Source: an uncultured Lachnospiraceae bacterium (GTDB lineage Bacteria; Bacillota; Clostridia; Lachnospirales; Lachnospiraceae). Taken from it: DNA of 5,057 nt. Shown here piece after piece: positions 1 to 5,057 of the stretch (the first letter of the stretch is position 1; every line of letters begins with the position of its first letter). Both the position numbers and the translations under genes were made by a program. The notes beneath the pieces were generated by a model that did not search any database, was not told the DNA's origin, and saw only the letters and a program-made list of their open reading frames with translations. The stretch lies in assembly GCA_945836355.1 (NCBI GenBank), contig CAMALD010000129.1:1-5057 (forward strand), written 5' to 3'.

Positions 1-53
1 TTTCTGCAACGGAAAACACGAGTACAAAATGCGAAAACTCAAGCCGGACGCAG

Positions 54-104
54 AAAAACTTCCGGAGCCGAATGCGATTCTTCGACTCCGGAAGCCTGTT
101 TTTT
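54..104 (-). terminator. strong intrinsic terminator after the GH3 gene, bidirectional in form
   Basis: A perfect 9-bp stem CTTCCGGAG (59-67) with CTCCGGAAG (86-94) continues, after one mismatch, into four more pairs (69-72 with 81-84), leaving an 8-nt loop. On the minus strand the stem is followed by five T (58-54). On the plus strand it is followed by CCTG and six T (99-104), so it could also end a convergent transcript entering from the left. It starts 8 nt past the GH3 stop. The remaining 53 bases to the left edge show no gene I can support. Confidence 0.85.
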
Positions 105-2691
105 ATATCATTCTGACTGCTACTTTCAATATGTTGCGGACACAGAACTGCAGGTCTGCCAGGGTAATTTCTTCCCCCTTATCCATCGCCGCTAAAATGT
201 CGGTCACATTCAGCTCACAGCCCGGCATAATCAGATCATTTCCGACCCGGATGCACTGCACTGCTGAGGAATGCGGATAAGCCTTTTTCACTCCGCCGGA
301 CATATCCTGCGTAGTAAACCAGTCGGTCATCACAGCTCCCTCAAAGCCCCACTCGTCTCTTGCTACATTCTGCACCAGCTCGTAGTTGTTTGCGGTATGT
401 GTCCCGTTTAACAGATTGTAGGATGTCATAATGGAATAAGGCTGTGACTCCTTGACCGCAATCTCAAAGCCCTTCAGGTATATTTCTCTCAATGCGCGCT
501 CGCTGATATGGGAATTGTTAAACTGGCGGTTGTCCTCCAGATTGTTTCCCACAAAATGCTTGATGGTGGTACCCTGTCCCGGGAAGCTCTGCACGCCAAG
601 AGTCATCGCCGCGGCGCATTTGCCGGAGATCAGCGGGTCCTCGGCATAATACTCAAAATTGCGTCCGCAGAGCGGATTGCGGTGAATATTCATTCCCGGA
701 GCCAGCCAGAAATGAACGTGGAAGCGTTTCATCTCCTCACCAACTGCCCTGCCCAGCTTTTCAAACAGCTCCATATCCCAGGACTGCGCCAGAGTCCAGG
801 CAATCGGGATGGCAGTACAATACTGGTAATAATCAACCGCATCCGCAGGGGTGTCCTCCGGGAACGGTGTATAATCCAGTCCAAACACCTCACCGCCCGG
901 AAGCAGTTTTCCCTCCGGTGTCGCCTTAAAATGCGGATACAGGCGAAGCCCTGCCGGTCCGTCCGCCAGAATCATATTCGGTATGCCTCTGCTCTCAATC
1001 AGAGTGGAAACCGTATCGGCTGCGGCTCCCGGCACCGCAGCGGAGGAGGAACCGATCATTCCCGACTGTGCGTGGATATCTCCGAAGCGTCCTACGCAGA
1101 GTTCGGTCATTTCTTTTACGGTAAGCTGCGCAATCAGCTCCTCAAGAGTCGCCCTTCCGTCGCGCACGTCCGTCAATGTCAGTTTCTCCTCCGGGCGTTT
1201 GTCGGTATAGGTTTGTCTTGGCAGGTCATATGTTACCGTGGCAGTCACAAAGGAGTCCGGATTAAGCACAACCGCATCAACAGTACCGGCAATCACGGTC
1301 GTTGAGTCCTTCTGCGGGGCGACACGTATGCTGTTTCTTCCGGCAGCCGAGGTCTTTTCCTCACTCTGGCTGAGCTCATCCAGCTTTACATCAAGAGCAA
1401 ACAGATTCTTCAGCTGTGAGGTAACCACCGTCTTTGCGAGGGAAAGCCTTGCCGCAATCACGCTGTTACGCGAGCTGCTCCCGACGCGTACAATATATTC
1501 GCCCTTCTCCAGCTTCCATGCGGCATCCGACACATCGTAGGATGCCATGCTCCCTGCATCAAAGCTAATCCGGAGAACTTCCTTTTCGCCCGGCTTTAAC
1601 TCCTTCGTCTTTCCGAAAGCCACCAGCTCCTGGTACGGCTTTTCGAGCCTTCCCGCAGGCGCAGAAATATACACCTGTACAATCTCTCTTCCCGCATAGG
1701 TGTCTCCGGTATTCTGCACCTGTACCGAAACCGTAATCCTTGCGCCATCTGCTTTCACGCCAACCGGTTTTGTCTCAAAGGCGGTATAATTCAGTCCGTA
1801 ACCAAAGCAATAGGCAGGCTCCACGCCGAAGGTATCAAAATACCGGTATCCGACATAGATGCCCTCCTTGTAATATTCATCATCCGTATTGCCGTTGTTG
1901 CTGCTAAATTCCGCGGAGGATGGATAATCCTCGTACCGCTTCGCCCAGGTGTCTGTCAGCTTGCCGGACGGAAGATGCACTCCGGTCAGGGCATCCGCCA
2001 CCACATATCCGCTGATATTTCCGGTCTGCCCCACCAGAAGCACCGCATTGACACCCGGAATCGAATCAATCACCGACATATCCATCACGCCGCCGATATT
2101 CAGTAAAACAATGCATTTTTCAAAATGCTCCGCAAGGAAGCGGATTGCCCGCTCTTCCCCCTCCGTCAGCCGGTAATCTCCCTTCCGGTTGATACGGTCC
2201 TTGCCCTCACCGGAATTTCTGGTAATGACATAGATTGCCGTGTCCGTGTCGGCAGCCTTCACATCCTGCTCGGTGATGACCGGGGTATCCGGCTCAAAAA
2301 ACGGATGCTCAAACATCAGACCGATGACCCAATCCTTATGCTCGCCCGCCATCTCATAGATGCCTTTCATGTAATCCTTCACGGACTGCTCATACATCGC
2401 ATCATAAGCATCCAGCCACTGCTTTGAGGAAACCGTAAATCCGGCTGCCTGCATACCCTGCTCGATATTTATTACCTCTCTGGTATTCACATCACCGGAG
2501 CCCGTACCACCCTTGATGGTATGGCGCACGCCATTGCCGTACATGGCAATATTCCCACTCTTTTTCAGCGGCAGCGCACCGTCATTTTTCATCAATACCA
2601 TGCACTCCGCCGCAAGGCTTCTGACCACCGCCTGATTTTTCTTCTCCAGCTCCGTCACTTCCGGGGAAGTTAATGCATAAAAACTGCTCAT
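103..2691 (-). CDS. GH3 family beta-glucosidase-type enzyme with swapped domain order
   Basis: An 862-residue retaining exo-acting glycosidase of family GH3, typically a beta-glucosidase cutting cellobiose or other beta-glucosides, sometimes a beta-xylosidase. Numbered from the ATG at 2691, the alpha/beta sandwich domain (GH3_C type) comes first, at about 15-300, with NSGEGKDR (159-166) carrying the likely acid/base Glu162 (codon 2206-2208). Next is a fibronectin III-like domain at about 325-410, with GREIVQVYIS and KPYQELVAFGKTKELKPGE. The TIM barrel (GH3_N type) is last, from about 505, with ADGPAGLR (576-583), GRNFEYYAEDP (676-686), IKHFVGNN (710-717) and GFEGAVMTDWF (782-792) carrying nucleophile Asp790 (codon 322-324). 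This reversed order is known in beta-glucosidases of Butyrivibrio fibrisolvens and Ruminococcus albus. There is no signal peptide, so it should act on imported sugars in the cytoplasm. The in-frame GTG at 2703 would add four residues but lies inside the ribosome binding site, so ATG 2691 is preferred. It lies 19 nt after the GNAT gene and ends at TAA just before a strong terminator. No frameshift is seen. Confidence 0.95.
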   Translation of the reverse strand: MSSFYALTSPEVTELEKKNQAVVRSLAAECMVLMKNDGALPLKKSGNIAMYGNGVRHTIKGGTGSGDVNTREVINIEQGMQAAGFTVSSKQWLDAYDAMYEQSVKDYMKGIYEMAGEHKDWVIGLMFEHPFFEPDTPVITEQDVKAADTDTAIYVITRNSGEGKDRINRKGDYRLTEGEERAIRFLAEHFEKCIVLLNIGGVMDMSVIDSIPGVNAVLLVGQTGNISGYVVADALTGVHLPSGKLTDTWAKRYEDYPSSAEFSSNNGNTDDEYYKEGIYVGYRYFDTFGVEPAYCFGYGLNYTAFETKPVGVKADGARITVSVQVQNTGDTYAGREIVQVYISAPAGRLEKPYQELVAFGKTKELKPGEKEVLRISFDAGSMASYDVSDAAWKLEKGEYIVRVGSSSRNSVIAARLSLAKTVVTSQLKNLFALDVKLDELSQSEEKTSAAGRNSIRVAPQKDSTTVIAGTVDAVVLNPDSFVTATVTYDLPRQTYTDKRPEEKLTLTDVRDGRATLEELIAQLTVKEMTELCVGRFGDIHAQSGMIGSSSAAVPGAAADTVSTLIESRGIPNMILADGPAGLRLYPHFKATPEGKLLPGGEVFGLDYTPFPEDTPADAVDYYQYCTAIPIAWTLAQSWDMELFEKLGRAVGEEMKRFHVHFWLAPGMNIHRNPLCGRNFEYYAEDPLISGKCAAAMTLGVQSFPGQGTTIKHFVGNNLEDNRQFNNSHISERALREIYLKGFEIAVKESQPYSIMTSYNLLNGTHTANNYELVQNVARDEWGFEGAVMTDWFTTQDMSGGVKKAYPHSSAVQCIRVGNDLIMPGCELNVTDILAAMDKGEEITLADLQFCVRNILKVAVRMI

Positions 2692-2699
2692 ATTCTTAT

Positions 2700-2707
2700 C
2701 CACCTTT
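2700..2707 (-). promoter_or_regulatory. Shine-Dalgarno site that decides the GH3 start
   Basis: On the minus strand the sequence is AAAGGTGG followed by 8 nt and ATG at 2691. This is a strong match to the 16S rRNA anti-SD with ideal spacing. The upstream in-frame GTG (2703-2701) is part of this SD and has no SD of its own at a suitable distance, so it is unlikely to be the start. Confidence 0.75.
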
Positions 2708-2710
2708 CAA

Positions 2711-3178
2711 TTAAAGAATTTTTTCCATTCCAATCTTCTGTACCGAAAGCCCGCAGCTCTCATAGAACTTCATTGCAGAAGGATTGCATGCCCACACATT
2801 CAGTGTCACATTGTAGCAGCCCTGCTCCTTCGCAAATCCGAGCACATATTCATACAGCTGCTTTCCGATATGTTTTCCGCGCAGCTTCTCTTCCACACAG
2901 AGGTCATCAATATACAAGGTGCGGATATCGCTGAGCGACCTCTCGCCCACATGCTCCTGAAACACACAGAATGCATATCCCGCCACATGATCGTCAAGCA
3001 TTCCCACAAAAATAGGGCGTTTATCATCCTGAATAATCTCTGTCAGCTCCTCATCCGTGTACTTTTTATTACCCGGCCGGAAAATATCCGGTCTCCCCTC
3101 CGAATGCACCCGGTGCACCTGATATAATAATTTGTTGATGTCCTCGACATCGCACTGCCTCGCTCTTCGAATCTCCAT
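2711..3178 (-). CDS. GNAT family N-acetyltransferase
   Basis: A 155-residue cytoplasmic acetyltransferase of the Gcn5-related (GNAT) fold, which transfers acetyl from acetyl-CoA to an amine on a small molecule or protein. The N-terminus MEIRRARQCDVEDINKL is the usual first strand and helix. Motif A is at about 86-111: strand RTLYIDDLCV, then the acetyl-CoA pyrophosphate-binding loop R100-G-K-H-I-G105 and helix KQLYEYVLGFA. Motif B is NVTLNVWACNPSAMKFYESCGL (123-144), with Tyr139 in the position of the frequent general acid. Length is normal for a single-domain GNAT. The ATG at 3178 is preceded by GGGAG (3189-3185) with a 6-nt spacer. It is the first gene after a terminator and a possible promoter, and lies 19 nt upstream of the GH3 gene, so the two probably share a transcript. 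The acceptor is unknown. Acetylation of a sugar or amino sugar, loosely comparable to LacA in the lac operon, is only a guess. Confidence 0.92.
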   Translation of the reverse strand: MEIRRARQCDVEDINKLLYQVHRVHSEGRPDIFRPGNKKYTDEELTEIIQDDKRPIFVGMLDDHVAGYAFCVFQEHVGERSLSDIRTLYIDDLCVEEKLRGKHIGKQLYEYVLGFAKEQGCYNVTLNVWACNPSAMKFYESCGLSVQKIGMEKIL

Positions 3179-3184
3179 ACGCCT

Positions 3185-3189
3185 CTCCC
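3185..3189 (-). promoter_or_regulatory. Shine-Dalgarno site of the GNAT gene
   Basis: GGGAG on the minus strand with a 6-nt spacer (AGGCGT) before ATG at 3178 supports the chosen start. Confidence 0.65.
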
Positions 3190-3192
3190 GTA

Positions 3193-3227
3193 ATTCTAAA
3201 ACATTTACTAAAACGTTTTCTTAGAAT
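3193..3227. promoter_or_regulatory. operator-like element, possible LacI/CcpA-family binding site
   Basis: The element holds a perfect 10-bp palindrome AAAACGTTTT (3210-3219) with the CG centre typical of LacI-family operators. CTAAAACGTTTT (3208-3219) is the second copy of an imperfect 12-bp tandem repeat; the first is CTAAAACATTTA (3196-3207), 10 of 12 identical. A 7-bp inverted repeat, ATTCTAA (3193-3199) and TTAGAAT (3221-3227), brackets both. The block lies at and just after the predicted transcription start and before the GNAT ribosome binding site, where a repressor could block transcription. It matches the catabolite-response consensus only partly. The regulator is unknown. Confidence 0.45.
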
Positions 3228-3229
3228 AC

Positions 3230-3258
3230 ATAATAACAAAGAAAACGGAAATCTACAA
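3230..3258 (-). promoter_or_regulatory. possible sigma-70 type promoter for the GNAT-GH3 unit
   Basis: On the minus strand TATTAT (3235-3230, 5 of 6 to TATAAT) lies 17 nt after TTGTAG (3258-3253, only 3 of 6 to TTGACA). Transcription would start near 3223, about 45 nt before the GNAT ATG. The weak -35 box falls inside the preceding terminator hairpin, which lowers confidence. An alternative -10 is TATTCT at 3228-3223. The location, between a terminator and the next gene, is the main support. Confidence 0.4.
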
Positions 3259-3269
3259 CCGGATTTCCG
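3237..3269 (-). terminator. probable intrinsic terminator after the phosphatase gene
   Basis: A perfect 8-bp inverted repeat (3246-3253 with 3262-3269, arms CGGAAATC and GATTTCCG) encloses an 8-nt loop. On the minus strand the hairpin is followed by TTTTCTTTG, a moderate U-rich tail. It starts 10 nt past the phosphatase stop, which is the expected place. On the plus strand the same hairpin is followed by CA and seven T, so it could also stop transcription coming from the left. The stem is AT-rich in part, so read-through into the GNAT gene is plausible. Confidence 0.65.
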
Positions 3270-3279
3270 CATTTTTTTA

Positions 3280-3858
3280 TTAAAATTCAAATTCAACCAC
3301 TTCGCAATTTCGTATCCCGTACATGGCAAACTCTTCGTTGGTCATTTCGCAAAAGTAGGAGCGCACGATTCTGGCTATTCCGTTATGACCTACCAGCAGA
3401 TAGGTCTTATCCCCCGGCTCATTTTTTATTTCATCCAGAAGATTATAAATGCGCTGCGCCATCTGCATCATCGACTCTCCGCCACCGTAGCGGTTAGTAA
3501 ACTGCGCCTTTGCCGCCTGAAATTCCGCCCCATTGCGCGGCGTTGCCTCATAGCGTCCGAAATTCTGCTCCTTCAGCCTCATTTCCGCACGCATCGGTAT
3601 GCCGGTCTCCTCGCTGATATGCCTTGCCGTTTCCGCCGCGCGCATCAGCGGGGAATACAGAATTTCATCGATATGAATGCCCCTCGGCAGCAATGCCGCC
3701 GCGCTCTCATCTCCGCGGCATGCCGCAGCAATCATCTTTCCCAGCGTTACCGCCTGCTCGTGTCCCTTTTGCGTCAGCTCAACATCGGTTGCACCGCAGA
3801 TTTTGTTTGCCACATTCCAGACCGTCTGCCCGTGTCTGGTAAAATAAAGCTTCTTCAC
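3280..3858 (-). CDS. histidine phosphatase family protein (phosphoglycerate mutase-like)
   Basis: A 192-residue cytoplasmic enzyme of the histidine phosphatase superfamily, branch 1. These proteins remove phosphate from small metabolites through a phosphohistidine intermediate; some are cofactor-dependent phosphoglycerate mutases, but many short ones are phosphatases. The N-terminus reads LYFTRHGQTVWN, with Arg8 and the phospho-acceptor His9. YSPLMRAAET (68-77) carries the conserved Arg73, Glu97 in LKEQNFGRYE is the likely proton donor, and LLVGHNGIAR (154-163) carries the second catalytic His158. All core residues are present. The start is GTG at 3858: it follows AAAGAGGG (3872-3865) with a 6-nt spacer and puts the RHG motif at the expected distance from the N-terminus. 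The ATG at 3860 is out of frame and is followed at once by TGA. It lies 14 nt after the GH36 stop, so the two are probably co-transcribed. It is shorter than typical dPGM (about 230-250 residues), favouring a phosphatase role; the substrate, possibly a sugar phosphate, cannot be read from the sequence. Confidence 0.93.
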   Translation of the reverse strand: MKKLYFTRHGQTVWNVANKICGATDVELTQKGHEQAVTLGKMIAAACRGDESAAALLPRGIHIDEILYSPLMRAAETARHISEETGIPMRAEMRLKEQNFGRYEATPRNGAEFQAAKAQFTNRYGGGESMMQMAQRIYNLLDEIKNEPGDKTYLLVGHNGIARIVRSYFCEMTNEEFAMYGIRNCEVVEFEF

Positions 3859-3864
3859 ATGTAT

Positions 3865-3872
3865 CCCTCTTT
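3865..3872 (-). promoter_or_regulatory. Shine-Dalgarno site for the GTG-started phosphatase gene
   Basis: AAAGAGGG on the minus strand lies directly after the GH36 TAG stop (3875-3873) and 6 nt before GTG at 3858. It supports the rare GTG start, because no in-frame ATG lies nearby, and it allows reinitiation by ribosomes finishing the GH36 gene. Confidence 0.7.
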
Positions 3873-5057
3873 CTATTTTTCATATATCCATGCCTGCGCA
3901 CTGAAATCCCGGTCGGCTTTTCCATACTCAAAGAGGACACGGCTACCTTCCGGCAATATCGCATCCACCTGCTTCGAATCCGCAAAACGGTGTAAAATAG
4001 CCAATCCCTTCCCATTCCATTCGCGTAGAACGAGCTGTTCTCCGGTCGGGTGATTATAGCTCACAGTAGTATACTGCTGTAGAATGGTGGTGCCGTTCTT
4101 GATAATATCCGCTGCCTGACGGTAGAACTGTATTCCCTGCTCCACAAGCTCCCACTGATGATCGGACAGCGCGTAGATATCTCCGCTTAAGCACATTCTT
4201 CCGAGAAAGGTGGACACCAGAGAATAATAGATGCGCTCATCCTTGTCCCCGGCGCGCAATACCGCCCATATCTGGCTCTGCTCCGGCTTTATCACGCGGT
4301 GCATGTTTGCCGCGATAAGCGGGATGGAGGAAATCTCATGGGCATCCGAGAAGCTTGCCTGACTGCAAAGCTGCATCATCGAAGGCTCCAGACGATGACC
4401 GCCGCTCGAGCAATTCTCAATTACAATCCCCGGTATGGCCTCACGGATGCGCTCAAAGAACGCCTGCGAAGCCTTCACCTTGCGGCGCAATGCCTCACCC
4501 ATGCTCTCCGCTCCGTCACAGCCCATACCAAGTGTGTCATTGTAGTCCACCTTCAGATAACCGAAACCGCTGTCCTTAAGCTGACCGATCACCTTCTCAT
4601 CCAGATAGTCCACGACCCACGGATCTTCCATGTCCCAGAAACGCCGCCCGCCGATGGTCAGCGGCAATCCGTATTTTTTCACCAGATGTTCCGGTGAATT
4701 GTAGTACGCGCACTCATGTGCCAGCGCTTCCATCTCAAACCACAGGCCCGGAATCATCCCCTTGGAGCGGATATAATCGGCAATCGGCTTCATGCCGCCC
4801 GGAAAGCGCTCTTCATTGACCTCCCAGTTTCCGACGCTGTTCCACCATGCATCATGCCCATACCAGCCCGAATCAATCACCAGAAACTGAATCCCCTTTC
4901 CGGCAATCTTATCACATATTTTCTTGACATTTTCAAAGCTCGGGTTGCCCCAGGTGGTGCAGTATTCGTTAAACATAATCCCCATATCGGCATCCCACTC
5001 CGAAATCAGCGGATGCTGCGCCTTTACCAGACGGTCACAGACCTGATATAAGGAATT
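3873..5057 (-). CDS. GH36 family glycosidase, alpha-galactosidase-like, 5'-truncated
   Basis: This encodes the C-terminal 394 residues of a retaining glycosidase of clan GH-D, family 36, which typically removes terminal alpha-galactose from oligosaccharides such as melibiose or raffinose. The frame is open to the right edge, so the internal ATG at 4985 is not the true start; family members are commonly about 700 residues. Counting from the edge, visible TIM-barrel motifs are IDSGWYG (61-67), VGNWEVNEERFPGG (75-88), GLWFEMEAL (104-112), YLKVDYND (167-174) with probable nucleophile Asp171 (codon 4545-4547), and CSSGGHRLEPS (216-226) followed by SFSDAHE with probable acid/base Asp238 (codon 4344-4346). 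The 67-residue spacing of the two Asp residues fits the family. The last 80 or so residues look like the C-terminal beta domain. The usual DDGW sugar-binding motif reads DSGW here, so specificity is uncertain; alpha-N-acetylgalactosaminidase or another alpha-glycosidase is possible. The stop is TAG, 14 nt before the phosphatase gene. Family assignment is confident, substrate is not. Confidence 0.9.
   Translation of the reverse strand, partial: NSLYQVCDRLVKAQHPLISEWDADMGIMFNEYCTTWGNPSFENVKKICDKIAGKGIQFLVIDSGWYGHDAWWNSVGNWEVNEERFPGGMKPIADYIRSKGMIPGLWFEMEALAHECAYYNSPEHLVKKYGLPLTIGGRRFWDMEDPWVVDYLDEKVIGQLKDSGFGYLKVDYNDTLGMGCDGAESMGEALRRKVKASQAFFERIREAIPGIVIENCSSGGHRLEPSMMQLCSQASFSDAHEISSIPLIAANMHRVIKPEQSQIWAVLRAGDKDERIYYSLVSTFLGRMCLSGDIYALSDHQWELVEQGIQFYRQAADIIKNGTTILQQYTTVSYNHPTGEQLVLREWNGKGLAILHRFADSKQVDAILPEGSRVLFEYGKADRDFSAQAWIYEK

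Noticed and set aside
1..56. Inverted repeat TTTCTGC (1-7) and GCAGAAA (50-56) near the left edge
   Set aside because: Seven base pairs around a 42-base loop is expected by chance, and it overlaps the T tail of a much better terminator hairpin.
29..280. An 83-codon plus-strand open frame at the left edge
   Set aside because: It reads through the terminator hairpin and into the antisense of the GH3 C-terminus, with no ribosome binding site of note and no recognisable domain.
508..1305. A 265-codon open frame on the plus strand inside the GH3 gene
   Set aside because: It is exactly antisense to the highly conserved TIM-barrel coding sequence, its translation resembles no family I know, and it has no convincing ribosome binding site. 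It is a reading-frame shadow.
3069..3329. An 86-codon minus-strand open frame crossing the intergenic region 3179-3279
   Set aside because: It runs through the end of the phosphatase gene, a terminator hairpin and the GNAT start in another frame, with no supporting domain or good start context.
3385..4053. A 222-codon plus-strand open frame across the phosphatase and the end of the GH36 gene
   Set aside because: It lies antisense to two well-supported genes and spans their boundary, and the translation is rich in Arg, Cys and His without domain motifs, as expected for an antisense shadow.
4299..4697. A 132-codon plus-strand open frame opposite the GH36 catalytic core
   Set aside because: It overlaps the nucleophile and acid/base motifs of GH36 on the other strand and has no recognisable protein features.

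Overview
The window looks like a piece of a carbohydrate-utilisation region from an anaerobic, gut-type Firmicute, most likely of the Clostridia/Lachnospiraceae. This rests on the mix of glycoside hydrolases, strong AGGAGG-like ribosome binding sites, moderate GC and a domain-swapped GH3 enzyme of the kind known from Butyrivibrio and Ruminococcus albus. The assignment is inferred from style and was not tested by comparison. All four real genes are on the minus strand, so transcription runs from high to low coordinates.

Right part (5057 to about 3246): the window opens inside a glycoside hydrolase family 36 gene (alpha-galactosidase-like) whose 5' part lies beyond the right edge. After a 14-nt gap comes a GTG-started histidine phosphatase gene (phosphoglycerate mutase-like fold). 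The pair ends at a hairpin with a U-rich tail at 3237-3269.

Middle (3179-3279): a 101-nt intergenic region holds that terminator, a possible sigma-70 type promoter facing left, and an operator-like element (a 10-bp palindrome with a CG centre, a 12-bp imperfect tandem repeat and a flanking 7-bp inverted repeat). This suggests that the left pair forms its own regulated transcription unit, with read-through from the right pair possible.

Left part (3178 to 103): a GNAT N-acetyltransferase gene is followed 19 nt later by a large intracellular GH3 beta-glucosidase-type gene. Its ribosome binding site places the start at the ATG at 2691, not at the in-frame GTG at 2703. The GH3 domains are in swapped order: alpha/beta sandwich, then fibronectin III-like, then TIM barrel. 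A strong hairpin terminator, T-tailed on both strands, lies just past the stop.

Together the genes suggest cytoplasmic breakdown of imported oligosaccharides: the GH36 enzyme would remove alpha-galactosyl or related residues and the GH3 enzyme beta-glucosyl or related residues. The small phosphatase and acetyltransferase are accessory enzymes of unknown substrate. I see no mobile element, RNA gene, CRISPR array or clearly new system. The points most worth a second look are the altered DSGW motif of the GH36 enzyme and the operator-like element at 3193-3227.
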